NCBI GenBank assembly: GCA_013399875.1
Contig: VXAZ01003270.1
Coordinates: 336,913-400,912, forward strand
Reading direction: 5' to 3'
DNA: 64,000 nt
From: Gymnorhina tibicen
Lineage: Eukaryota; Chordata; Aves; Passeriformes; Artamidae
The notes beneath the pieces were generated by a model, which had not been told where the DNA came from, made no database searches, and saw only the letters and a program-made list of their open reading frames with translations. Positions 1 through 11,431 of this stretch are shown piece by piece (the first letter of the stretch is position 1; every line of letters begins with the position of its first letter). The translations under genes were made by a program, and so were the position numbers.

Positions 1-583
1 TAGACACAGATGAGCAGGGAGGCTAGTAAGGGAATGTCAGGCATAGAAGCATGGGAGTACATGCAGCTGAGTTACAAAATGTTTCAGGGTTACCTTTCTG
101 TTTTTGTTTTTGAGATGCTTTTAAAAGCCTGGAATGCGATTAATTTTATCAGATGCATATATAAGCAGTGTAATTCTGCATCTGAGCCTGCATATGCAGC
201 CTTTAATTGGATAATAGAGATAAACAAGTTTTCTCAGGTGCAGTTCATCTCCTCCTACAGTAGATGTCTAAAATTTATTAGAAGGGAAGCCAAAGGTAAT
301 TAACTTAGGTGAACACATTTATGCCATACACTTCTAAAGCTAAGCGAGATTAATCCCGCCTTACTTTTTTGGAAACATTATTTTCCTAAGTTTTTCAAGA
401 AAAAAGAGAGTTTTGAGAATGTATTTTGGTTAAGTCAAAATTCTAATTTCAATAAAGAAATTTTGATGGAGAACTGTGGACTAGCTCTAAATGGCACGTG
501 AAATCTATACTAAAACACCTTTTTATATACGTTTGTAAATTTTGATTAGTTGATCTTGAATTTAAACTAACTCAGTTTAAACC
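1..583. other. Unique AT-rich sequence, no gene recognised
   Basis: I see no repeat family, RNA gene or splice-bounded exon here. A 97-codon open frame runs from about 10 to 303 on the plus strand, but it has no recognisable motif and no clear promoter or splice context, so I treat it as chance. Confidence 0.5.
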
Positions 584-860
584 CACAGAATCCTAGAATA
601 TTTTATATGACCTTAAAGATCATCTGGTTCCAACCCCTACTCCATGAGCTGGTACACCTTCCACTAGATCACATTTCTCCAAGCCCCATCCATCCTGGTC
701 TTGAACATGTTCAGGAATGGGGCTTCCAGAACTTCTCTGGGAAACCTGTTCCAGTGCCTCACCACCCTCACAGTAAAGAATTTCTTCCAAATATCCAGTC
801 TAAGCCTACTTTCTTTCAGTTTAAAGCTGTCACCCCTTGTCCTGTCACTACATGACCTTG
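584..860 (-). mobile_element. CR1 LINE, 3' fragment
   Basis: The plus strand reads as the reverse complement of an avian CR1 3' end. It begins with the octamer-like tail 'cacagaatcctagaat', then 'gaccttaaagatcatctgg', 'ccttccactagatcac', 'cctgttccagtgcctcacca', 'gtaaagaatttcttcc' and 'cttgtcctgtcactacatg'. The element therefore lies on the minus strand with its 3' end at the left. It is about 280 bp and is truncated at its 5' end, as is usual for CR1 because reverse transcription rarely completes. It covers only the 3' end of the element and codes for nothing functional. The open frames that overlap it are by-products of the repeat. Confidence 0.92.
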
Positions 861-2986
861 GTTTTTTGTGTTTTACTGTGTAGATTTTGTACAAATCCTT
901 TTGAACACTGAAAGTAGTTTACCACATTTTTTGGAGCTAAATTAAGCAGTGTGCAGTTTCCCACTGTGCTCATGGCTTTTTCATCTCTAGATAATGGCAG
1001 TACATTGGCTATTTGCAGGCATAAGGGTCTTTTCTGACACTTAGTGAACTTGTACAACTGTCATCTACTGCTAGACATTCCAGTTCAAAGCCTGCAATGT
1101 TGCTATTCAATCCTGTTTTTCAAAGATAATAAAAACATATAACCTCAACGTATTTGTTATAATCTTCTTAATATATATACATATGCTTGCATTTATAAAA
1201 CAGTTTTGCTATTTGTCATTTTGGTGAAGCTTTTCATATTGATCTAAAATAAGACTCCAATTTTGTTCCTATTACATTAAGTCTCCAAAACCTTACTGTT
1301 TTCAACAATGCGGAAGTGGGATCCTAAATACCTCATTTCTTCTTAAGCTTTAGCGGTGCTGCCCTTGTAGTCTGGGCTAAAAACTTGCAATTCAGCTAAT
1401 CTCTTTTTCAATATCTACTTTTACATTAAATCATCTTAATTTGCTTTATAGTCAGTAGGAAGGTATAGGCATTCATAGCTCAGGGCAGTGACCTAATTTA
1501 GGCATTGCTTCAGGAGAATAAATTTCACTTGAGAAGTGTCAGGTTCTGTTCTCTAGGGCAATCCATGAGATTAGGTGAGATACAGGTATCAATGTCATAG
1601 ACCCTCACAGTCAATTCAATTTTCTAAATAGGTATTTAGTACCAACTGGGATGTCCCAAGGTGTTCACCTGGTCTCCAGCTGCCAGTCCAGAATGGTGAA
1701 AATCTCTTTTATTTTGTCACATGTCAGCACCTTACAAATGACTGAACTACTCTGTAGATCCCTAGATGGGTATATTAAGTAACTGAATTATACTCCTACT
1801 CTCATCTCTCAGATCTCTCCTACAAGGCTGGCTTCAGCTCCATGTTGAGATACCTACATGTCTACATGCAGATGTGTGCATGTGAAGCAGTCTAAATTGC
1901 AACCATCAGCTGGGGTCACACTGATCTAACATGACAAAGGCTGGAGGTAGTGGTTCATCTCATCTTGAAGTAGATATTTGTGCTCAAATCAATTGCTTGA
2001 TAAGATTCATTTAGTACAAGTTGAGATTCCTTAGGGAATCTTGTTTGACCATCAGAAGCTGATCCAGAAATGTCTGGTCTCTTTCAGGTCCTGTGCCCCA
2101 GCTGCTACACTTGTGCAGGTGTATTGGATAGTCAAGCAAATTCACTCTGTCCTCACTGGAAGACAATGTAGTGAAGCTATTTTTCCGTGAATTCTTTTTC
2201 TGGAATAAACCATATGAATCCCACTCTAATTTGCGCACTCAAAATTAGTTGTGATTTCAAACTTTTGTTTCTAATGCCTAAGTCTATGCTCTGTCACTTA
2301 AATGACCTGGCCATTTATTCCATCTTTACTTCCCTTTAATATGTTTTTGTCTTCGTTTGTATTAATCTGCTCAGTGCAGTCAGATTAATGCAGGATTTTG
2401 AGTGGTTTTAGTTTATTTTTTAGCTGAGCTTTATTTCCTGCTCCAGGCTTATTCTTAGTTACCTTCACAAGTGAGCTCTCAAAATTGAGATAATGCCAGC
2501 CATAGCAACAATGTTCTTTTACTTCTGGGACACATTTCCTAATCATGTTACGAGGATGAGGTTACTGAGATGTAGTCACCTTATTCAACAGCTCCACAAT
2601 CACAGCCTAAATTTGTCTGTGGGTATGTCTCTGTCACCTGCAGTTTTACATCATTATAGTGTTTTACTTAGCACTGAAGTATAAACTACAAACAGGGGAG
2701 CCGTGACCTCACCACAATGAAAAAAAAATCCCAGTACAGTAAGATTCCTGCTCTGAGTCTTTTCTCACACTATTGAAAAAAGGTTTCACATGAGAATCTC
2801 CTCATCATAAAATTAGGTTAAACCTTGTAACTCCTTTTTCAAAAATGGCTGATCACATATGACCTTACATGGTACCAGGTCATTGTCTCAGAGCTTAGCA
2901 GAAGACAGACATTTGCTACCAAGCAGAGCTATCCTCAGCTGAGTGTGAACCAACGCATTGCCTCCATCATACTATGTTTCTTGAAA
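861..2986. other. Unique AT-rich sequence, no gene recognised
   Basis: About 2.1 kb between two CR1 fragments. I find no repeat family, no tRNA or rRNA motif and no convincing exon. The longest open frames are under 80 codons and have no recognisable motifs. Confidence 0.5.
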
Positions 2987-3330
2987 ATCATGGAATCATA
3001 GAATTATTTAGATTAGAAAAGACCTTAAAAATCATCAAGTTCTATTCCCCCCCCACCATGGATAGGGTCATCTTTCACTGCTCAGAGCCCCATCCAGCCT
3101 AGTCTTGAACATGTCCTGGAATAGGGCTTCAACAGCTTCTCTGGGAAACAGGTGCCAGTTTCTCACAACCCTCACAGCAAGGAATTTCTTCCAAATATGT
3201 AACCCAAGCTTACTCTCCTTCAATTTAAAGCCATCAGCCCTTGTCCTGTCACTACATGCCCTTGTAAAAAGTCCCTTGTTAGATGCTGGAACGTGCTGTA
3301 AGATCCTTCTCTTCTCCAGGCTGAACAAGA
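2987..3330 (-). mobile_element. CR1 LINE, 3' fragment
   Basis: This is a reverse-complement CR1 tail. It starts with 'atcatggaatcatagaat' (the 3' octamers), then 'aaaagaccttaaaaatcatc', 'ccatccagcctagtcttgaa', 'aaggaatttcttccaaatat', 'cttgtcctgtcactacatgc' and 'cttctccaggctgaac'. It extends slightly further toward the 5' end than the fragment at 584-860, and the two look like close relatives. A run of eight C follows at about 3049. A second CR1 in the opposite orientation begins about 130 bp downstream. The purine-rich spacer between them (3331-3461) could belong to either copy. Confidence 0.92.
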
Positions 3331-3461
3331 AAGAAATAGAAAAGAGAGCAGGGGCAAAGAGAGGGAGAGACAGACAGATTAAGCAGAATATACGCATGGA
3401 TCCAGTGGCATCCCACTGGTCCTTCTTCCCCCTGGGCCTCATAAGGGGAAGAGGAAGGGCA

Positions 3462-3768
3462 GACATGGGTCTCTTCTCTGTGGTGACCAGTGACAGGATG
3501 TGAGGAAATGACCTGAGGCTGTGTCAGGGGAGGTTTAGGCTGGATATCAGGAAAAGGTTCTTCATCCTGAGGGTGGTTAGGCACTGGAACAGGCTCCTCA
3601 GGGAAGTGGTCACAGCACCAAGCCTGACAGAGTTCAAGAATCATTTGGAGAATACTCTCAGGCATGATGTGATTCTTGGGGATGGTGCTGTGCCAGGCCA
3701 GGAGTTGGAATTGATGATCCTTGTGGGTTCCTTCCACCTCAGCTTATTCCGTGGTTCTGTGATTCTTG
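3462..3768 (+). mobile_element. CR1 LINE, 3' fragment
   Basis: This one is in forward CR1 orientation. It reads 'gggtctcttctctgtggtga', 'ccagtgacaggatgtgagga', 'ggggaggtttaggctggata', 'ggttcttcatcctgagggtg', 'ggcactggaacaggctcctc' and 'gggaagtggtcacagcacc', and ends in 'gtggttctgtgattctt'. Its 3' end faces right, so together with 2987-3330 it forms an outward-facing pair. The homologous segments are in inverted orientation and could pair in a transcript. The sequence that follows directly is an LTR fragment of a different kind. Confidence 0.92.
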
Positions 3769-3794
3769 TTGGTGGGGGTCCCAAGGTTGTTCAA

Positions 3795-4085
3795 AGCTTG
3801 TCACTATTTAAACAGTTTAACAAACAAAGAAATTAATGCTCATTGGCTACACATTTCTCTTATTCTATTGGTTAAAGGATGCTCTCATTTCTAATGCTAA
3901 TTAGTCCTATGCTGAGTCTTGCTCTTGTTTTGAGTCAGGGGGTTTCTTTAGTCAATGGGTTGTGGTTGGTGGTTGCACTCTTCCCCTGACAGAATTACCT
4001 CTTATTGAGTCAGAGTTGATTTCAGCAGTTTCTGAGTTGGCTTTCCTTGTAGCCTCTAAATTCTGCATTCTTTGTGACATCAGTG
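3795..4085 (-). mobile_element. Endogenous retrovirus LTR, fragment (same family as 23932-24783)
   Basis: This stretch aligns along its length with the LTR at 23932-24783 in the same orientation. Shared blocks include 'actatttaaacag', 'tctattggttaa', 'gctaattagtc', 'gctgagtctt', 'ggttggtggttgca', 'agaattacct' and 'aaattctgcatt'. In the better copy the TATA box and poly(A) signal show that the LTR reads on the minus strand, so this copy does too. Only the U3 part survives. The R-U5 end is missing where the CR1 fragment abuts, and homology fades after about 4085. A 142-codon minus-strand open frame (3952-4380) crosses the LTR edge, which argues that it is not a real gene. No target-site duplication was found. 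Confidence 0.75.
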
Positions 4086-7000
4086 ATCCATTCTGCTCCC
4101 ACAGCTTTGTTAACACTGGGACAATAGTACCACCTTGATCTCTCAAGTTCCCATCACAGTAGCTTAGAGCAGTCCAAGTTCCACAGAAGCATATTTGAGG
4201 GAGCTTCGGTGGCCACAGATGCCATCTGTCCCATAACTTGGGGTGATCTTTCTTTGACTGTGATATGCGTATGAGCAGATGCTTCTTCATACTCTGCCAC
4301 AGTGGGAATTTTTCTCCGGATGCATTACCCAGGATGTGCCAGCCAGACATTGCCTCTGCCAAGCCTGGATTTAGCACCATCCAGCACCTGTTGCTCCATG
4401 CTATGCTTTTCTCATGGCAAAGTGGCCTAAACAGTGTTTGGGACAGGCAACTGTGTATTTTAAGTCCCTACAGATGGGTCTTTCTTCTTCAGTCTGCAGG
4501 GTACTGACATGGTTCCACAAGGGCACCTCAGGCTTCAGGGAAAGTCTTTTCATCCTGCAGGTCCTTGCAAACTCAAAACAGACTTGTAGGGGGAAGAATT
4601 TCTAAAGCTTGTTGAAAATCTACCAGGACAACTAGCACTAAACAGAAAGCTTTGGATTGATGCACAGTTTATTTTCTGACTGAAGTTTCTCCAGAACTGT
4701 GTGTTCCCCACTGTGCAAATTTATTACTCGCAGCCTTTGGGATTTGTTTGTTTCCCTTGCAGTTTATGCTGCTGACTATACTTCAGCTATGCCATCTGTT
4801 GTTCTTCTTTCCTCTTTCTTAGTGTTTCTTTTTCTTTGTGTCCTCATTCCAGGCTACATTAACTGCTCTGTGTCTCAAAGGGTATTTAGGAACTTTCAGC
4901 TGTACTCTGCAACTGTCAAGTGCCAGTGCTGGAGAACTCTGAGTTCCTTTTCACATCCTCCAAAAAGTATGAAATGGCTTCAAAATATAAATTATTTTTA
5001 CCCTTCTGGAGGATATCTTCATCTATATTTGGTTCTTGCACCTCTGTTGCAAAATGTACGTAGGTTTCTCCTTTCTACCCAAGGACAGATTTTCTCAATA
5101 TTGACAGCTCTTGAAAAGGAAGGAGTTTTCGTCACATTTACGATTTTTTTCAGTCCTTAGTCGCTGAAGTCATCTAAATCCAAGAGAATTCTTAGCTTTT
5201 ATTTTAAAACATATTTCCAGATCCTTTGTTTGAAGAGATATAGTGGAAATCCTGCCACAAATACACCCAGTAGGAACATGGGCTGGAAGACTGGAACACT
5301 AAATCAATAACTGACAAGCAACAATTTCTCAACTCTCACAATTTCTAAAGAAATAATGCAACTGAATAATTTTAAAAATATGGTAGATGTTTACCATCCA
5401 CATTTTAAGGAACAAAAATCTCTTCTCAGGTGTAAATGTTGAGGGACAGCTGGAGTAAAACTGAATTATTTCAATTTTTTGAGACTGAATTGGCATTGCA
5501 CCATGTATGGTCTATATTTAGTCTCAAATAGCTTGCTTTTTAAAGCAAGCCACAGTCATTTTAAGCACTTATGAATGCATGGAGTGCTGGAACGCTGTGT
5601 TAGTGTGGTAATGTGCATATACTCAATTGTTTGGATTCTCGTGTGTGCTTTGTAGCTTATATCCTCTGTGCACAGCTGTACTTACCTCTATGCAGTAACT
5701 AGGGGGACTTCATGAATCATAGTTTAAGTAAGAGGGAGAACACACTGAGCTGCTTTAATAAGGAGACACTGAATAGAGAAGTACCATTTTGTATATAGCT
5801 CCACAATAATAAATTTATGTCACAAATAAATACACTGTAATTTTGCAGAGTATCACATTTGCTTGTTTTCTTGCTTATAAACTCTAATTTTATATTGAAA
5901 CCTGAGTCTTTGCTGAGAGAAGTCTTAACACAAAAAGCCTGGCCCATTCATTCTTCTACTTCATATAATGACACAAATGGCAACTGATAAATTACAAAAG
6001 ATTTGCCACGTGGGCAGAAACAGAAGTGATATGAAAGGATATAACATGGACTTGTGCTATTTACAGGGTCTTGTTCTGTCATATGGACTTTTTTTAATGA
6101 TTATTTGATTGTTTTTTATTGTAGAGGTGGAGACTGGTGCCCTTGAAATAGCATTTTTCAGATGTTAAAGCATATATGTTGAAATGAGTTCCCTCAGCAG
6201 AAGAGGATGGCAAGTGTATAAATGCGAGTATCAAAAAATTTGATCAGCTTAACAAGTTAAACTATTTACACTGACTATATAATGTAAGCTCTGCTACACT
6301 GTAAATTATTGTCTTCTACCTTTTGAATATGGCAAGCAGTCGATAAAGCCCTCTGAGGAATTTGCCACCCCTCTGCCTATCCATCTGTCCTACCATCGCT
6401 GGCTGTTGGAGAAACAGCTGTCTTTAAATCTTATACAGTAATCTATGCCAAAGGAATGCATGCATTACTGGAGCTAGTATTGTCTTGTGCATCCTAAAAG
6501 TGATTAATTTTTTAACAGGTTTCAAGAGATGCATTCATTTATCCAGTAGGCTGAACAATAAGCATGGACTGTGGAAGGTAGATTACTTCCCGTTTTTTCA
6601 GTTGTTAGGTACCTGATAAATCCCAATGGAAAAGTAAAATATTTATCCCACAGTGTCTGTCAGAGTCACACAAAATCTCATATACCATTCATAATGAAGA
6701 AATAGTAGCAGTGTTACACTGTTTTGAACAAATGCACAGTGAATAAACTTCAAAGCTCAACAGTTTATTCCAACAGAAAAATTAAATTTTTTAAAAATTG
6801 AAACAATCCTGTTAGTATGCTATACCGTGCAATCCATAGTACTTACATACTACTTTTATTGAATCTATGTTTTTCAGCTGTGTGGTTTAACAAGTAACAG
6901 GAGCTGTGAAACACTGAAGAAAGACAATAATCCCTCAAAATATGACACATTCAGTCACTTGAATGGGATTCACTACGTCTAAAGGTGGAAGTTGATTACC

Positions 7001-8002
7001 TAACTTAAATAGTTGGGAATTTTATACAAAGTCAAGGGTACTTCCTGCTACAGCCTTCATCCATCACTAGAGAATAACATGAATCTCCCACAGACCTTGT
7101 ATCATATTTTTGAGCCTTGTGTAAATGTCTTAGGTGTGCTAGGGCACCTTACATGCCACTACAGAGCTATCAGCTTATGAATGCTGATCTAGACAAACAC
7201 AGTATAGACATCTGCACTTGACCTAGTCATCCTATTTTACTATTCATGGAAGAAAGAAGACAAAAAATATTAGGGCATGATTTGTATTACTATGCTATGT
7301 ATAGTGAACTGCCTGCTAAAATGCTTATTTCTCTGCTGCATGAGGAGCTTAATGCTCAGCTCAGATACAGATTTACACATGGTCAGATGAATCCCAGGCT
7401 TTTTTATGAATAAATGAAAAGTGCCTGTTGAAAATATTAAGACACTGGCAATCTAGATCCTCTTCTTGATTGAAAAGGTAACCCAGAGAAACTCTAATCT
7501 CGGAAAGCTTTAGCTTCCTTGTCACTGTTAGGAAGAAACAGATCAATCCTGTTACTCGATTAGCATGAAAAGATGTGATAATGTCCACTTATACTATTTA
7601 CTGGACCCTTATTTCATCCAAGTGGTTAGTGTGCTTGGATCCCTGAAGTGTGCTGCTGTTCCTTTTGAAAGAAAATTAGTGGGCAGCAGACAAGAGAGTA
7701 GTAAATTACCTTAATCTCCTTTTAATTACAAATGTGCAGTTCCTGTAGACAGGCATTGAACTGAGTGGATTTTAATACGAGAGCAGCACAAACCTGGCGT
7801 GCACATTAGAAATTGAAAGGTAAAATTCCTCTTGTTTGGGCAAGCCATGCTTGTTTTTTTCTGCAGCAAAAAAATCATACTTTAGTACAGCTTTTCTTTC
7901 TTATCTCATTGTCAGCAGGATCCTTTCCTGGAAATGGTCAGTGTAATGGTTCTTCCTAATAGTGAATAATTAAATAATATTTTACTTTTAAAGCACTTAG
8001 AC
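4086..8002. other. Unique AT-rich sequence, no gene recognised
   Basis: About 3.9 kb with no repeat family I can name. The part from 4086 to about 4620 is less AT-rich and might still belong to the retroviral element at 3795-4085, but I could not match it to anything. A 153-codon plus-strand open frame at 4699-5160 is rich in Leu, Phe and Ser, as expected from T-rich DNA, and has no recognisable domain. A short perfect inverted repeat lies at 5531-5550. Confidence 0.45.
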
Positions 8003-8545
8003 TGCACTGCTTTTGACTGGGACAGAGTTAAATATATTCATTGTAGCTGATATGGGGCTATGATTTGTGCTGAACACAGTGTTGATAACACAGGGATGTT
8101 TTCATTACTGCTGAGCAGGGCTTACACAGAGTCAAAGCCTTTTCTGCTGCTCACCGCACCCCACCAGCGAAGAGGCTGAGGGTTCATAAGGGACTGGGAG
8201 GGGACACAATTGGGGCAGATGACTCCAGCTGAGCCAAGGGATGTCCCATAATGTATGACACCGTGCTCAGCAATAAAACTGGGGAGAGGAGGTTGTCTGG
8301 GGTTGGCATTGCTCTGGAATAAGCTGGGCATCAGTTGATTAGTGCAGAGCATTATTTTCTTTTGCATCACCAGTTTTCCTTGTAGTTTCCTTCCCTTCTT
8401 CTTTGTTGTCTTTATTTCATTATTTTTTTAAAAATTATTAACTGCCCTTATGATCTCAACCCACAGGTTTTCTCATTTTTACCCTTTCAAATCTCTCCCC
8501 ATCTTGCTGTGGGGGAGCAAGCAACTGGCTGCGTGTGGATTAGCT
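8003..8545 (+). mobile_element. ERVL-like solo LTR, TGTCCTGGTTT-type family
   Basis: This matches a common avian LTR layout. The 5' edge is a degraded TGTCCTGGTTTTGACTGGG (here 'tgcactgcttttgactggga'), followed by 'cagagttaaatatatt', 'gtgttgataacacagggatg' and 'cttacacagagtcaa'. A TATA-like 'caataaaactgggga' lies at about 8269. The R-U5 part includes 'atctcaacccacaggttttc', 'tctctccccatcttgctgtg' and 'gagcaagcaactggctgcg'. The orientation is therefore plus. The U5 end merges with the inverted LTR that follows, so the right edge is approximate. No internal retroviral sequence adjoins it, so it is a solo LTR. Confidence 0.85.
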
Positions 8546-9080
8546 GCTCACTCTTCCCTCCCCTGGTGGGAGGTGCAGCAGAATCAGGAAAAAAATTTAA
8601 AAGTCATGGGTTGAGATAAGAACAGTTTAATAATTAAAACAAAGTGAAATAGTATAATACTAATACTACTAATAATAATATTTGCAACGAAAAGGAGAGA
8701 GAAAAGTAAAACACAAGATGATTGAGTGATGCACAACACAGTGGTTCACCACCTGCCAGCTGATGCCCTGCCCATGTCCAGCAGCGATTGGTGCCTCCTG
8801 GCTCACTTCCCCCAGTTTATACACTGAGCATGATGCTCTGTGGTATGGAATATCCCTCTGGCCAGTTCTGGTCAGCTGTCCTGGCCATGCCCCTTCCCAG
8901 CTTCCTGTGCCCCTCCTCACTGGCAGAGCACTGAAAAGTCCTTGACTTATGGTAATCACTGCTCAGCAACAACCAACACGTCAGTGTGTTATCATCATTA
9001 TTCCCATACTAAATCCAACGTACAGCTCTGTACCAGCTACCAGGAAAAAATCTAACTCTATCCCAGTCAAAATCAGGACA
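8546..9080 (-). mobile_element. ERVL-like solo LTR, TGTCCTGGTTT-type family, inverted
   Basis: Read on the minus strand it begins at 9080 with 'tgtcctgattttgactggga', then 'gataacacactgacgtgttg' and 'aagtcaaggacttttcagtg'. A TATA box (TATAAA, complement of 8817-8822) is followed by 'ctgggggaagtgagcc', an (ATT/AGT)-rich tract at 8650-8685, 'aaactgttcttatctcaacc' and U5 sequence. It shares its plan with 8003-8545 and 29110 onward, but belongs to a different subfamily from its inverted neighbour. The right edge is exact (…AGGACA at 9080). The left edge is fused to the neighbour near 'attagctgctcact'. No target duplication could be matched. Confidence 0.85.
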
Positions 9081-11431
9081 GCTGCCTACTGGAATTAAAC
9101 AGTGACACTGACCCTAGGTTATTGGCTGTTTCAAAATAAGTCATATTCACAGAAGTCCCTCCAATAAATTCTCTAATTTGGAACGGAGCATTGGATTTAA
9201 TGGCCATGTTAGTTTGATCAGATCACGAGTATCTCTGGAGTAAAACCATGTTTTACACAGCATTGAACACGCATAAAACAAATTAATAGTGTGTTCCGAT
9301 TTGTCCCTTGGCTATCACGTTTACCACTATAACTAGTTAACAACTGCCTTTTGATGATTATTTACTATGCTGGCCAAAAAAGTTTTAATATGATATTTTC
9401 AGTGGGATTAGACCAATTTACTGGGGTGGTCAAGCAATAATTAAAAGAAAAATAAACAATCAGGGAGATTTCAGCAAGATTTCAACTGAAATTCCAGGTA
9501 GATTCCTGACAATACCTAGTCTGATTTTCTGCTGCATATTTGCTGCAGACCCAGTGTTAAGAGCTTCAAGAGGCTTTGGGATAATATATCTGGTAGCTGC
9601 TTTAGCCTAATGTATACTATTACATGGACTTCTCAGAATGTCAGCTGGCTGCTTTCCAGTTTGGTTGTGTCCTAATACACCAACTCAGCAATTCATTCAA
9701 ATTATTCCTTTAAGGTAAAGGGCATCAATAAAATTATATGCTGTTAATTTAGCCTGTTTTTTTCTCAAAAGCTAAGAACTTGAAGGGATAAAATAATTAG
9801 ATGTAAATTAATGTTCATATTTATATGTAGTTCATTAGAATACTTCCTTTTGTGTACCTAATTTGTTTTTGACACCATAACCTTTTAAAGGCTTATCTTT
9901 AAAAATGCTGGGAACCTTATAAAAACATACATTATAATACACCAGGTTTTTAATTTTTTATTTAAACATTATTATAACAATCATACCTTGATTGTTAGAC
10001 TGACTGGTACATTTCTATTTCACTTATCTTTGATGACCATTGCATTTCAATATATAAGTACTGATTAGCAGAAATGCTTGCAAAACGTAGAATAAAAGGA
10101 GTTTAGAAAAGTCCTGTAAACTTTGCAGTTTGTGACTCCAGATATTAAATAACAAAATTAAGTTTGTACATAAGACAAGAAAGAACTTCAAAGAAATTGT
10201 AAATCTAAACAACTGAAAATGCATGCCATGTCTGTCATTTTTATTGTGAGTCTGCCCCATTTTTTCTGGAATTTTCAGATGAAAGTCTAGCCTTCTGTTC
10301 ACCACAATCAAGTGGCTGCTGAACACATGCAAATCCATTTTACATTGTATAGCCAAGAGAGGGGTGTGACCTAGTCATAGTCTCTGCAGTGGATTCATAC
10401 ATGTACCACTACCTGAATGTGATTTGAAATCAGACCGAAATAATCCCAGACACAAACAGCGGGCAGTACATCACAGAAACAATACTCTTTTCTATTTTTA
10501 CATGGTAGCAGGTATGGAAATGTTATACCAGTAAGTCAAGGGAAGGATAGGCTGTCCCTTTTGTCCCCGTGAATCAAGAAGTTATTCATTTCAGTCTCGG
10601 TAATCTGGAAATGAATAATGATCTCAAATCAACATTTCTGGGTTTACTATGCAAATGTTTTAGGCACTTATATGATCACTATTAATTGTACTTTATATAA
10701 TAAAACCAGTGTTGCTTCATGTTTTCAAAAAATACAGAAGGTTATGTTCTTCATGTGTTCCTTATCACGCCCAATGGATGAATAAATGAATGAATGGAAA
10801 ATAGACAAAAACATAAAAAAGACAAAAAAATATAAATAGCCTCAACGTTATAGGGAGATGTTTATGAAGCCACTCCATTTTAGGAGGTACAAAAAAATAC
10901 TCATCTCATTCATCATTTAAAAATATCCATAGCATCAAAAAAGTGCAAAGAAAGCTCATGTTTATGACAATAATGTTTCCCTATTTACTTTGATAACAGT
11001 CTCTGTAAGATACTGAGGTGTTTTTAGTTTCTTTTTTAAACTGTGTACCTGGTCTAACAACATTCAAGGAGGGTAAATAATATGATTAAGCTGGGGGTTT
11101 TGACAGTGATGGCACTTTGACATGGGATTTTGTCTGCAAAGATTAAAATGGCAATCAACATGGCCTTATGGAAAATGTACCTTGTCAAACAAATGTGGGA
11201 TCTTTTTGCACAATAGGTTTGGTTGATAACTGCAGCAGATAACTGCATTGACATAATGCAGTTACACTTCTATAAAGCAGTTTTCCTTGTGTTTCTTCCT
11301 TCCGCTGAAGACACTGCTATGCAAAATCAATGAAGCTTAAATATCAACTATGAAAGATGTTTTAGAAAGTAATTACAAATGAAGTATCAGTGTCAACAGG
11401 ATGCATAATCAGATGACTCTGAAAAGTTAAT
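9081..11431. other. Unique AT-rich sequence, no gene recognised
   Basis: About 2.35 kb with no repeat family, RNA gene or exon that I can support. A 110-codon minus-strand open frame at 10024-10356 is hydrophobic and has no recognisable motif. An ATGCAAAT octamer-type site occurs near 10650. It is a single short motif and proves nothing alone. Confidence 0.45.

Noticed and set aside
10..303. A 97-codon plus-strand open frame at the window start
   Set aside because: No known domain, no promoter or splice context, and a length that chance can give in 64 kb on six frames.
3952..4380. A 142-codon minus-strand open frame
   Set aside because: It runs across the edge of an LTR fragment into unrelated sequence, and the translation has no retroviral or cellular motif that I recognise.
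4699..5160. A 153-codon plus-strand open frame, the longest in the window (with 3279-3737 close behind)
   Set aside because: Leu, Phe and Ser content reflects T-rich DNA. There is no domain, signal peptide pattern or repeat of transmembrane segments that would persuade me. The 3279-3737 frame lies in CR1 sequence.
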